Origin: DATAXP01 sp963708675
Lineage (GTDB): Bacteria > Planctomycetota > Planctomycetia > Pirellulales > PNKZ01
Direction of reading: 5' to 3'
NCBI GenBank assembly: GCA_963708675.1
Contig: CAVPTO010000003.1
Location: forward strand, 124,001-188,000
DNA length: 64,000 bases
Positions 8,525 to 18,400 of the stretch are shown here, piece after piece (position 1 is the first letter of the stretch; the number at the start of each line of letters is the position of its first letter). The position numbers were made by a program, and so were the translations under genes. A model generated the notes under the pieces. That model saw nothing but the letters and a program-made list of their open reading frames with translations, was not told where the DNA came from and did no database searches.

Positions 8525-10150
8525 TTACGACTTCGGTGAATATCGGACAAGCACTTCCACGCTTCGCACGACCAGCGGCGCGAGCACATGCGGATTTCTC
8601 TCGATAACCTCCAAGTCGAGGGTGTTGTCGCCTCGTCGCAACGTGGCAGATACGTCGAGATCGAGCCAGCAATCGTTGTAGTTCAAGCGTCTTTTCGCGG
8701 CGCCCAGGTTCAGCGGCTTGTCGTTCCACTGGATGTCGAGTCGGTCGAGCGCGGTGAGTTGCTCAACCGCCAGCCGAAGCGTTGCCGTCGGGTTTGCGCC
8801 CTCTTGGCGGGCGGCGTTCAAATCGTCGGCGACCTCGACATTGATCTTCGCCCGATCGTTCGCGGCAGCCAACACGCGGGGCAGCGAGCCTCCGCGCTTC
8901 TCGGGCCCGACGAGGTAATGCTTGTCGAGCCGAGCCAGAGTTTCAGGATCGCCGATCTCCTTCCACGATTGCTGATCGAATCGATCGTCTCGCGTGAACT
9001 TAAGGAAGTGTTGATTCCAGATGAACAGGCCGTCCGCGCCGGCCTGCCAGTGTCGCGCGGCGACAGCCCGATACTGCTCGTTGCTGTAATAATCTCGCTC
9101 GCCGAACAGCACGGCCGCCGAGCGTCCTCGATCTTCCTTGAACGCACACAGATTCTGCGCCAGAACTTTGCAGCCCGTCCCTTTGGCGAGTGCGCAGTAA
9201 TCTTCGATCGGCAGACGATAGTTCCAGCCCGAGTTGTCGGACACGACGACAATGTCGACGAGCCCTTCCTTGATCCATGTGGCAACGTCGATTCCCCGCT
9301 GCCGATTGCGCGCGATGTCGTATGGAACGCGGACCGACAGCGGCAACGGTCGCCCGCTCGTTTTCTCTTTGTCGGTTAAGAGATTCTTTGCACCGCGAAC
9401 GATTGAGGTGATGAGATGTGCCGACGCTTCCGCCTCCTCACGTTTGAACATCACAGGCTCGCGGCAAAAATCCAGATCGAAGCCGTCGAGGTCGTACTGA
9501 GTAATCGACTCGGCGATCATCGCAGTCCAATACTCGCGTATCTCGGGAACGGCAAAGTTGTAGGCAAACCTGCTGAATGCGTTGCCGTTGAGCAGCCACT
9601 CGGGATGCTCCCGCCTCCGCGGTGCGAGATTCACGTCGTTTGCCCCGTCGGGAAGCCGTGAGTCGTGGCCGTCGTTGAATCGTAACGACAGAAACACGTC
9701 GAGACCGGCGCGGTGACCGTGCTCAATGATCACCGCAGGCGGGTCGTAACCGCGTTCGATGAGATCTCGCGCGTTCTCGTAGATTCGCCATTCGCCTGCC
9801 GTTTTGAATTCGTTCCGACCCGAGCCCCATTGCGAGCCCACCTTGGTGCGGTGCGAATACCAATCGCTCAGGCGATGCGTGTGGGTTCCGAAATAAGGGT
9901 CGGTCCCCAGTTGCCAATACAAGGTGTCGATCATCGTGTCGCGAAGCGGATCGATCGTTTCGCGCACTAAACCTTCGACACCGATCGGCGCTTCAAGATT
10001 CGGCGCGGCAAGCGTGCCTCCGTCGTTGCACAGCACGAGCCTGCGTTTCGCCCGCTCGCCATTGATCTGCGAAGGCTTCGCGGCGAGGCAATCGCCGACA
10101 ATAACGGCCGAAAGGATCACACCAAGCAGAAGGGATGTCGGCTGTCGCAT
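8525..10150 (-). CDS. Secreted glycoside-hydrolase-like TIM-barrel protein
   Basis: This 541-residue protein has an N-terminal signal peptide (SLLLGVILSAVIVGDCLAA). The central region (about 40-390) reads as a (beta/alpha)8 barrel with HGHRAGLDVFLSLRFND, ITQYDLDGFDLDFCRE and ADGLFIWNQHF. The acidic DGFDLDF strand end resembles the catalytic region of glycoside-hydrolase-like family 10 / alpha-amylase-clan proteins. The C-terminal ~100 residues look like an all-beta accessory domain. The exact family and substrate cannot be fixed by eye. It is probably co-transcribed with the phosphatase downstream, suggesting joint use of a phosphorylated or complex polysaccharide, which is inference. Confidence 0.72.
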   Translation of the reverse strand: MRQPTSLLLGVILSAVIVGDCLAAKPSQINGERAKRRLVLCNDGGTLAAPNLEAPIGVEGLVRETIDPLRDTMIDTLYWQLGTDPYFGTHTHRLSDWYSHRTKVGSQWGSGRNEFKTAGEWRIYENARDLIERGYDPPAVIIEHGHRAGLDVFLSLRFNDGHDSRLPDGANDVNLAPRRREHPEWLLNGNAFSRFAYNFAVPEIREYWTAMIAESITQYDLDGFDLDFCREPVMFKREEAEASAHLITSIVRGAKNLLTDKEKTSGRPLPLSVRVPYDIARNRQRGIDVATWIKEGLVDIVVVSDNSGWNYRLPIEDYCALAKGTGCKVLAQNLCAFKEDRGRSAAVLFGERDYYSNEQYRAVAARHWQAGADGLFIWNQHFLKFTRDDRFDQQSWKEIGDPETLARLDKHYLVGPEKRGGSLPRVLAAANDRAKINVEVADDLNAARQEGANPTATLRLAVEQLTALDRLDIQWNDKPLNLGAAKRRLNYNDCWLDLDVSATLRRGDNTLDLEVIERNPHVLAPLVVRSVEVLVRYSPKS

Positions 10151-10308
10151 GCATCAATCTCGGCGTTTGGAACCGGGAGCGGTAGGAGCGCCGATTATCG
10201 TCCGCGGCGTCCGAATTGCCAGCCGTCACGCTGCGTGATTGCATTTGATTTCGGCGTGTCACTAAAATAGCCATTCACCCCTCGCACTCCTCACGTTGAG
10301 TCCCTGCC

Positions 10309-13300
10309 TTGAGTTTTGCATCGTCCGCCCTGCCGCATCGTCGGCACTCGTGGCTTGTCGCATTGGTTTCGTTTCTCGGCTTCGTCGACCCGACGAACGT
10401 TGCGATCGCGCAGCTTTCGCCCGCGGACGAGCTGAAGCAGCTTCGTGTGCCAGAAGGTTTCGACGTCAGCCTGTTTGCGTCGGAGCCAATGATTACGAAT
10501 CCGGCGGCGATCGACATCGACACGCACGGCCGCGTGTGGGTGGCCGAGATTCAGTGGTATCGCAAGGCCGCCAAGGACCCGCCGGCCGACAAGATTAAGG
10601 TGCTCGAAGATACCGACGGCGACGGCAAGGCCGACAAGGTGACGGTATTCGCCGACAACGTTTTCGCTCCGATGAGCATCTGCGTCGCCGGCGATAAGGT
10701 GTACGTCGCGACGAGCCCCGACCTGTGGGTGTACGAAGATAAGGATGGCGACTTGCGGGCCGACGGCCCGCCGACGAAGTTGCTCACCGGCTTCGGCAAA
10801 ATCAATCACGATCACGGCGCGCACAGCCTCGTGCTCGGCCCCGACCACAAATGGTGGATGGCCCACGGCGACACCGGCGTCGACGTGACCGGCACCGACG
10901 GATCGCGCGCTCAGTTTCAATGGGGCACGATGCTGCGCGGCGAACTCGACGGCAGCAAGCTCGAGATCGTCGCCCGCAACTTCCGCAATCCTTACGAGAT
11001 TTGCGTGAGCTCGTTCGGCGAGCCGTTCTGCAGCGACAACGACAACGACGGCAACTTCAGCGCACGCATTTGTTGGATCATGGAAGGTGGCGACTACGGC
11101 TGGTTCGGTGGTCCGCCGGGGCCGCGCGGCAGCGTGCCGTCGTCGATTCCGTTCAGCGAACACTGGCACTTCCGCGGACACATCCCGGGCTTCGTCCCCG
11201 CGACGCTCGTCACCGGCTTCGGTTCGCCGTGCGGCATGTGTTACTACGAAGGGGACGCCTTCGGCCCGAAGTTGAAGAACGCGCCGCTGCACACCGACCC
11301 CGGCCCACGCGAAGTGCGCGCCTATCCGCACACGAAGTCGGGCTACGGTTTCAAAGCCACGAGCGACGTGATCCTCACGAGCGAAGCCGACAAGTACTTC
11401 CGCCCCGACGACATCTGCACCGCGCCCGACGGCAGCCTGTTCGTCAGCGATTGGTACGACGGCGGCGTCGGCGGACATGCCTACAACAATCCCGACCAAG
11501 GCCGCATCTTTCGGCTGACGCCGAAAGGCAAGAAGCTTGCACGCAGCGAGAAGCCCGGGCCATACAAGTCGATCGACGACGCAATCGCAGGGTTGAAGAG
11601 CCCGAATCTGGCGACGCAATTTCTGGCTCGCGAGAAGTTGCTGGGTGATGGAGAAGCGTCGGTTGGCCCGTTGAAGAAGTTGTTGACGGACGCCGATCCG
11701 AACGTGCGCGCACGTGCGCTCTGGGTGCTCGACCGCATCGGCGGCAGCGCACAACAGACCGTTGTCGAACAGTTAAAGAGTTCCGACCCGGCGATGCGCG
11801 CTTTGGCCGTTCGTATTCTGCGTCGGCACGGTGACGACTTCGGCGAACAACTTCTCGCCATGGCCGACGATCCCGATGCCGAAGTGCGTCGCGAAGTGTT
11901 GTTGTCGCTGCCGACGCTCGAAGGTTCCAAGGTTCTCCCCGTGCTGACGAAGCTCGCCTTGCAATACGACGGTCACGATCGTTTCCAGCTCGAAGCCATC
12001 AATGTCGCCGCGACCGGTCGCAAGCCCGAGTTGTACGCGTCGCTCGCCAAGCAAGGCCTCGTGGGGCTAGACAACATCGCGGTCGTGCAAGTGCTCGATC
12101 CCGCAGGGGCGGCCGAGTTTCTGCGTGCCGAGACGTCGAAGGCGAAGACCGACGAGCAACGCGCGAAGCTGGTGACGCAACTCGCGCTCAGCGTCGACCC
12201 CGCGTCGGGCCGGGCCTTGATCGCCGTCGCCGCCGACAAGCATGCCGACGCTCGATCGCGAAACCTGGCGATCGAATTGCTCGCGGCGAACTTGAACGGG
12301 CCTTGGCGAGCGCTCGCCAGCGAACCCGACTTCGCTGTTGGCCTCAAGCAGTTGCTGACCGATCCGGTCACGCAGTCCGAAATCTTGGACCTCGTCGCCA
12401 GTCAAAAGCTCCGCGACGTCGCGGACGAGGTGGTCGCCGTCGTCGAAAATCCACAAACCTCGCCGGCGATTCACAGCAAGGCGATCTCCGTGCTCGTGCA
12501 AGTGCGGCCCAAAAGCGCCTCGCAGTTCGTCACCAAGATGCTCAAGAGCGCCGAACCTGCCGAACAGCGTCGCGGCATAGCGGCACTCGTCGAGATGCAG
12601 GACTGGCCGTCGCTCAAGCGAGAAGTGCTCGCGAATCCGAAAGACATGGCGCTGGCCGAAGTAACGGTCGATCGCATGGCGGCAACGACGGGCGGCGCGC
12701 TGGCGCTGCTCAAGTGGATCGACGACAACGAGTTGGCCGAGCCTTTACGAACCCGCGCGATCGCCAAGGCCGTCACGCATCCCGACTCGACCGTGCGCGT
12801 CATGTACGAGCGGTTTGTTCCCGAAGACCAGCGGCCGCAGCGACTCGGCGCCGCCATCAAGCCCGCCGAGATTCTCGCCCTGAAAGGCAACACGAAACGC
12901 GGCGAACAGATCTTTTATGAAAGCTCGGCCGCGCAGTGCAAGAACTGTCACGTCGTGAACGGTCGCGGCGGCACGTTGGGCCCCGATCTGAGCGCGATCG
13001 GCAAGAAGTACGAGCGTGCGACGTTGCTCGAAACGATTCTCGAACCGTCGAAGGCGATTTCGCATGAATACGTGCCGTACCTCGTGGAGACCACGGAGGG
13101 GCAAATCTACGCGGGCTTCCTCGTCGAAAACTCGGAAAACCAGATTGTCCTTAAAGACATCAACAGCAAGTTGATTCGTCTCCGGCGCAAAGAGATCGAA
13201 GTCATCGAGCCACAAGAGAAATCGCTCATGCCCGAGCTCGTGCTCCGCGAGGTGACCGCTCAAGACGCGGCCGACCTTCTTGCCTTCTTGGAAACGCTGA

Positions 13301-13323
13301 CCGGCCCTGCTCCGTCTCGTTAG
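10309..13323 (+). CDS. PVC-type membrane-bound dehydrogenase with HEAT repeats and C-terminal cytochrome c domain
   Basis: This 1004-residue secreted protein starts at TTG 10309, the only start that keeps a signal peptide (WLVALVSFLGFVDPTNVAIAQ). Residues about 40-400 form a beta-propeller of the PVC 'membrane-bound dehydrogenase' type (VPEGFDVSLFASEP, EDTDGDGKADKVTVFADN, FRNPYEIC, FVSDWYDGGVGGHAYNN). Residues about 420-830 are HEAT repeats (e.g. DADPNVRARALWVLDRIGG). A CKNCH heme motif follows at 877-881 with TLGPDLSAIG downstream, then the C-terminal module typical of these cytochromes. Such proteins are thought to oxidise sugars or alcohols and pass electrons to a periplasmic heme. The substrate is unknown. 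A secreted esterase gene follows 50 bp later. Confidence 0.93.
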   Translation: MSFASSALPHRRHSWLVALVSFLGFVDPTNVAIAQLSPADELKQLRVPEGFDVSLFASEPMITNPAAIDIDTHGRVWVAEIQWYRKAAKDPPADKIKVLEDTDGDGKADKVTVFADNVFAPMSICVAGDKVYVATSPDLWVYEDKDGDLRADGPPTKLLTGFGKINHDHGAHSLVLGPDHKWWMAHGDTGVDVTGTDGSRAQFQWGTMLRGELDGSKLEIVARNFRNPYEICVSSFGEPFCSDNDNDGNFSARICWIMEGGDYGWFGGPPGPRGSVPSSIPFSEHWHFRGHIPGFVPATLVTGFGSPCGMCYYEGDAFGPKLKNAPLHTDPGPREVRAYPHTKSGYGFKATSDVILTSEADKYFRPDDICTAPDGSLFVSDWYDGGVGGHAYNNPDQGRIFRLTPKGKKLARSEKPGPYKSIDDAIAGLKSPNLATQFLAREKLLGDGEASVGPLKKLLTDADPNVRARALWVLDRIGGSAQQTVVEQLKSSDPAMRALAVRILRRHGDDFGEQLLAMADDPDAEVRREVLLSLPTLEGSKVLPVLTKLALQYDGHDRFQLEAINVAATGRKPELYASLAKQGLVGLDNIAVVQVLDPAGAAEFLRAETSKAKTDEQRAKLVTQLALSVDPASGRALIAVAADKHADARSRNLAIELLAANLNGPWRALASEPDFAVGLKQLLTDPVTQSEILDLVASQKLRDVADEVVAVVENPQTSPAIHSKAISVLVQVRPKSASQFVTKMLKSAEPAEQRRGIAALVEMQDWPSLKREVLANPKDMALAEVTVDRMAATTGGALALLKWIDDNELAEPLRTRAIAKAVTHPDSTVRVMYERFVPEDQRPQRLGAAIKPAEILALKGNTKRGEQIFYESSAAQCKNCHVVNGRGGTLGPDLSAIGKKYERATLLETILEPSKAISHEYVPYLVETTEGQIYAGFLVENSENQIVLKDINSKLIRLRRKEIEVIEPQEKSLMPELVLREVTAQDAADLLAFLETLTGPAPSR

Positions 13324-13345
13324 CAATAAGTGGTGGCGAAATATT

Positions 13346-13420
13346 TAACCGCAGAGTTCGCAGAGGGCGCAGAGAAATGCATTCAAAAAATCTCCGCGTC
13401 CTCTGCGTCCTCTGCGGTTT
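13346..13420. repeat. Palindromic 'ccgcagag' repeat element overlapping a start codon
   Basis: Two 30-bp arms, 13346-13375 and 13391-13420, are near-perfect inverse complements (aaccgcagag... against ...ctctgcggtt) around a 15-bp centre that contains the esterase start codon at 13377. Each arm is internally repetitive (cgcagag / ctctgcgtcc). The layout resembles dispersed palindromic elements rather than ordinary gene sequence, yet its right arm is translated as the start of the esterase signal peptide. Confidence 0.75.
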
Positions 13421-15449
13421 ATTTTTAGCGCCTGCATGGGCTCGCGGTCATGAACTCGATGTCTTGCCGGCCGAACTCGCCGACGGGCCGAAGTCGGAAA
13501 TGTTTCATCGTTGGTTGATGCGAAAGGCCAGTGAAGCGCTCGATCGCCGAGACGCGGAATACGAGAAGCTGAAGACGCCGGAAGACATCACGGCTTGGCA
13601 ACACCGGATGAAGGACGTCTTCCGCCGTGAGTTGGGCGAGTTTCCGCATCGCTCGCCGCTGCATGTGCAAGAAACGGGACGCGAAACTCGTGACGGCTAC
13701 AGGATTGAGAAACTCCTGTTCGAAAGCCAGCCGCGCCATTACGTGACGGCGATTCTGTACCTTCCCGACGCCAAGCCCCCCTATCCTGGCGTGCTCGTCC
13801 CGTGCGGCCACAGCGGCGAAGGCAAAGCGTACGACTCGTATCAGCGGATGAGCATTCTGCTGGCGAAGAACGGCATCGCGGCACTGTGTTTCGACCCGAT
13901 CGGCCAAGGCGAGCGACTGCAAATCCTGCTCGACGACAAACCCAACGGCATCGGGTCGACGGTCGAGCACACGCTTATCGACGTCAGTTGCATTCCGCTG
14001 GGGACGAGCACCGCCCGCTACATGATTTGGGACGGCATTCGAGCGCTCGACTACCTGACCGGGCGACTCGATATCGACGCAACGAGGCTTGGCTGTGCGG
14101 GCAACTCGGGCGGCGGCACGCAAACGGCGTATCTCATGGCGCTCGATCCGCGCATCGCCTGCGCTGCACCGAGTTGTTACATCACGTCGATGCGCAAACT
14201 GCTGGCGACCATCGGACCCCAAGACGGCGAGCAGAACATTCACGCGCAAATCAGCGAAGGCATGACGCATGCCGAGTACGTGCTGATGCGTGCTCCGTCG
14301 CCGACGATGATCTGCACGGCTACGCACGATTTCTTTAACATCGACGGCGCATGGGATACGTTCCGCGACGCCAAGCGGCTCTACGCACGGTTCGGCGTCC
14401 CGGAGCGCGCTAGTCTGATCGAGACCGATGCCAAGCATGGCTACAACGCGCAGCTCCGCGAAGCCACGACCGCTTGGATGCGCCGTTGGCTGCTGAAGAT
14501 CGACGCCCCTGTGACGGAAAGCGATTTCGCGGTCGCCAAACCCGCCGACATTCAATGCAGCGAGACCGGCCAGGTCATGCGCATTGGCGGAGCGCGATCG
14601 GTGTTCGACTTGAATGTCGATTGGGAAGACCGCCTTGCCGCGAAGCGCAAGGAGCTTTGGGGCAAAGGCTCTAAGGATGACGTTCTCGAACAGATTCGCA
14701 AGCTCGCCGGCATTCGTCCGCTTGCCGAGCTCGACGATTGTCAAGTCAGAACGATCGAAACAGTCAGCCTCCCCGGGTATGAGTTGCGAAAGCTGCTGAT
14801 TCAGCCCGAGGAAGGTGTCATGTTGCCGGCATTGGCGATGGTGCCGACCGAGCGACGCGGGCCCGTTGTGTTGTATGTGGACGGCGCGGGCAAGCAAGAA
14901 GCCGCCGCCGAGGCTGGCGAGCTCGATCATCTCGCTCGCAGCGGGACGCTTGTCGTCGCCGTCGACTTGCGTGGCATTGGCGAGACTGCCGACGGTGCGA
15001 AGCCCGACGGGATTGGCGCGCAAGTCGGCGCCGGTTGGAAGAATTGGATGATCGCCTACATGCTCAACCTTTCGTACACCGGCATGTGGACCGAGGATAT
15101 TCTCGTCACCACGCGCTGGCTGACGAAGTACGAGGCAGCCAGCGACGGGGACTCAACCAAGCCGAACCAGGTGCGTGTGATCGGCGTAGGCAATGTCGGC
15201 CCCGCCCTGTTGCACGCCGCGGCGCTGGAACGCGATTTGTTCGCCCGCGTCGAGGTTCGCAAGTCGTTGCGATCGTGGGCCGAGGTGGTTCGCTCGAAGG
15301 AAACGAAGCAACAGTTGCCGACGCTGGTTCACGGCGCGCTCGAGGTGTACGATCTGCCTGATCTGGTGAAGCTGCTGTCGATCTCGAAGCTCGATGTGGT
15401 CGATCAGGTCGACGCACGCGGCGAACCGATCGCCACAGCAAAGGAATAG
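13377..15449 (+). CDS. Secreted alpha/beta hydrolase (acetylxylan-esterase/dienelactone-hydrolase-like), two-lobed
   Basis: This 690-residue protein starts at ATG 13377 with a signal peptide (NLRVLCVLCGLFLAPAWA) encoded largely by the palindromic element at 13346-13420. The N-terminal ~400 residues are an alpha/beta-hydrolase fold: PYPGVLVPCGHSGEGK (oxyanion region), CFDPIGQGER, and the nucleophile elbow GCAGNSGGG with Ser at about 244. TATHDFFN and the His in DAKHGYN are candidate acid/base positions. A second, more divergent lobe (about 440-690) again looks like an alpha/beta hydrolase (VVAVDLRGIGETADG) but has no clear GxSxG. It sits between two PVC dehydrogenase-cytochromes, implying de-esterification of a polysaccharide or aryl ester before oxidation. 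Confidence 0.85.
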   Translation: MHSKNLRVLCVLCGLFLAPAWARGHELDVLPAELADGPKSEMFHRWLMRKASEALDRRDAEYEKLKTPEDITAWQHRMKDVFRRELGEFPHRSPLHVQETGRETRDGYRIEKLLFESQPRHYVTAILYLPDAKPPYPGVLVPCGHSGEGKAYDSYQRMSILLAKNGIAALCFDPIGQGERLQILLDDKPNGIGSTVEHTLIDVSCIPLGTSTARYMIWDGIRALDYLTGRLDIDATRLGCAGNSGGGTQTAYLMALDPRIACAAPSCYITSMRKLLATIGPQDGEQNIHAQISEGMTHAEYVLMRAPSPTMICTATHDFFNIDGAWDTFRDAKRLYARFGVPERASLIETDAKHGYNAQLREATTAWMRRWLLKIDAPVTESDFAVAKPADIQCSETGQVMRIGGARSVFDLNVDWEDRLAAKRKELWGKGSKDDVLEQIRKLAGIRPLAELDDCQVRTIETVSLPGYELRKLLIQPEEGVMLPALAMVPTERRGPVVLYVDGAGKQEAAAEAGELDHLARSGTLVVAVDLRGIGETADGAKPDGIGAQVGAGWKNWMIAYMLNLSYTGMWTEDILVTTRWLTKYEAASDGDSTKPNQVRVIGVGNVGPALLHAAALERDLFARVEVRKSLRSWAEVVRSKETKQQLPTLVHGALEVYDLPDLVKLLSISKLDVVDQVDARGEPIATAKE

Positions 15450-15453
15450 TCCG

Positions 15454-18400
15454 ATGCACGCCCTTCGGATAAGTTGCGCCTTCGTCGCGCTTTCGACGTT
15501 GTGCTGCTGGTTCGCGCCGGCGGCTTTCGCGCAAGAGAAGCCGCAGCTTCCACACGCGTACAGCGAGCCGCCAGGGCCGCCGATTTCCGCCGACGAAGCC
15601 GCGGCGAAGATGACCGTCCCGCCAGGGTTCAAGGTCGAGGTCGTTGCGAATGAGCCCGACATCTTGAACCCGGTGGCGATGACTTTCGACGAACGCGGAC
15701 GTATTTGGATTACCGAGAGCGTCGAGTATCCACGCCACGAAGCAGGGCCAGGGCGCGACCGCATCAAGATTCTCGAAGACACCGACGGCGACGGACGCGC
15801 CGACAAGTTTACGATCTTCGCCGAAGGGTTGAACATTCCTTCAGGCATCGCGGTCGGCGCGGGAGGCGTGTGGGTCGGCAACGCGCCCGACATTCTGTTC
15901 ATGCAAGACACCGACGGCGACGACCGCGCCGACAAGACGGAAGTCGTCGTCACCGGCTTCGGCCGCGCCGACACGCACGAAGGGCCGAACAGCCTGACGT
16001 GGGGCCCCGACGGTTGGCTGTACGGCCTCAACGGCGTCTTCAACCCGACCCACATCGAGTATCGCGGCAAGACGTACGACTTCACCTGCGCCATGTGGCG
16101 CATCCATCCACGCACGCGCGACTTCGAAGTCTTCTGCCAAGGGACGAGCAATCCGTGGGGCATCGCGTTCAACAACGATGGCGAAGCGTTCGTCAGCGCT
16201 TGCGTGATCGACCACCTGTGGCATCTCGTCGAGACGGGCTACTACCATCGCCAGGCCGGCGCTTACCCGCCATTCACGTGGAAGATCGAATCGATCGTCG
16301 ATCACAAACATCAGAAGGCCGCGTACTGCGGCATCCACTGGTTCGACAGCGACGCCTATCCGCCCGAGTACCGCGAGAAGCTGTACATGGGCAACATCCA
16401 CGGCAACGCAATCAACTGCGACCGCCTCGAACGCAACGGCAGCACCTACCGCGGCCACGCCGAGCCCGACTTTCTGCAAGCCAACGACGTGTGGTTCATG
16501 CCCGTCGTGCAGAAGACCGGCCCCGACGGATGTCTATACATTCTCGACTGGTACGACCAATACCACTGCTACCAGGACGCTCGCCGCGTGCCCGAAGCGC
16601 TCGATCGCTCCAAAGGCCGCCTGTACCGCGTTCGTTACAACGACACGCCACGCGCGCCGAAGTTCGACTTAACGATGGAACGGGATGACAAGCTAATCGA
16701 ACGATTGAAGAGCTCAAACATTTTCTTCCGCGACATTGCGCAGCGGCTGCTGTGGGAGCGCAAAGATTCGTACACAATGAAAAGGCTCGAAGCGTTAGCG
16801 CTAGATAAGTCGATGCCGCGGAAGACTCGCATGCACGCGCTGTGGGCACGGCTTGGTTGCGGACCTTTGGACCAAAGCTTTCACACCGCCGTATATCTCG
16901 ACCCCGACTCATCATTCCAGGCGTGGAGCCTGCGAGCACTCGGCAATCAAGGGCAGCGAGATGGTTATGCGTTGCAGCACGTCGCAAGCATTGCCGTACA
17001 GGAATTCCGACCTAGCGAGCCACCCGCTCTGCTGCAGGCCGCGATCACTGCGGGAAAGCTGGAGGTCGGAGCTGCGACCAACCTGCTGGAGATTGCCTCA
17101 AACTGCGGTGACGATCCACTCATCTCACACATTGTCTGGAATAACCTTGAACCATTGATTGAAGAAAAAAGCCGCGAGATCGTGATCCATCTCAGCGGGA
17201 TCGGGCCAACGAAGAGTCCCGCATTGCAATCGCTTACACCGCTAATACTCGAACGCATGCTGGCCAGCAAAGATTTGCCTGCCAGTGACGTCGGTCATCT
17301 AATTGACAATCTTGCACCCGAAAGCGGACCGAACAAAACCCTCGCAAAATGTTTCGCGATGATTTCGGCGAGGATACGGAACGGTGAGTTGTCTCCAGCG
17401 CAATGTGACCTGCTACGCCCCGAGCTCGAACCAGCGCTTGATATGGCGATGAAACGGTCAAGCTGCTCTGAGGAATGCACCGAGGCTGGCTGGCTAGCTG
17501 GTCTGTTGCGACTGCCTGCCGGAATCGAATGGTTACGCGTGATGTCCGGCCCAAAGAGTCCATCGCTCGATATGCGATTGGAGGCGTTTACGGTCTCCGT
17601 CGTAATCCAGGATGAAGAAAGCGCCGTGGTGGCGCAGTCGCTTCTCGTCGAGCCGAAAGCGACGGTCCAGAACCGACGAGACATATTAGACGCCTTGGGC
17701 CGTGTTGAATCGACGAAGGTTGGCGAGATGATTGTTGGGGCGTACGACCAGCTTCCTATTGACGTCAAACCGCAGGCGATCGAATTGCTCACGCAACGTC
17801 CGGCGTGGGCGAGCGCACTGCTGGCGGCGATAAGCAGCAAGAGTATTCCTGCCGACGCGGTGAACTTGAATCAGGTGCGGAGGTTGGCGGCGAGCAAGGA
17901 TGAAAACGTTGCGAAGCAGGTTACGGCGATTTGGGGCAACGTGCGGAACGATCGCAACCCGGCACGCGACCAAGTCATCGTGCAGATGCGTCGCTATCTG
18001 CGTGAGCATCCTGGCGATGCGCGGCACGGGCAAGAACTGTACGGCAAGCTGTGCGGGCAGTGCCACAAGATACATGGTCAGGGGCAAGAGGTTGGCCCCG
18101 ACATCACGCTCAACGGCCGCGCGAGCTTTGATCAACTGCTGTCGAACGTGTTCGATCCAAGCCTCGTGATCGGCAATGCGTATCAGGCTCGCATTGTGAT
18201 TACGGACGACGGTCGCACGCTGACCGGCCTCGTGGTCGAAGACAGCCCGCAGCGCGTCGTGCTCAAGGTGCAAGGTGGAAAGCTCGAGACGATTGCTCGC
18301 GATCACATCGACGAGATGGAAACGAGCAAGTTGTCGCTGATGCCTGAAGGAGTCGAGAAGCAATACAAGCCCGAGGAGCTGGCCGATTTGTTCGCGTTCC

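Noticed and set aside
6654..8681. Long plus-strand reading frame of 675 codons
   Set aside because: It is the antisense of the phosphatase gene; it lacks recognisable motifs and arises from the GC-biased codon pattern of the real gene.
10291..15023. Long minus-strand frames opposite the PVC dehydrogenase and esterase
   Set aside because: Shadow frames of well-supported genes with heme, propeller and hydrolase motifs on the plus strand.
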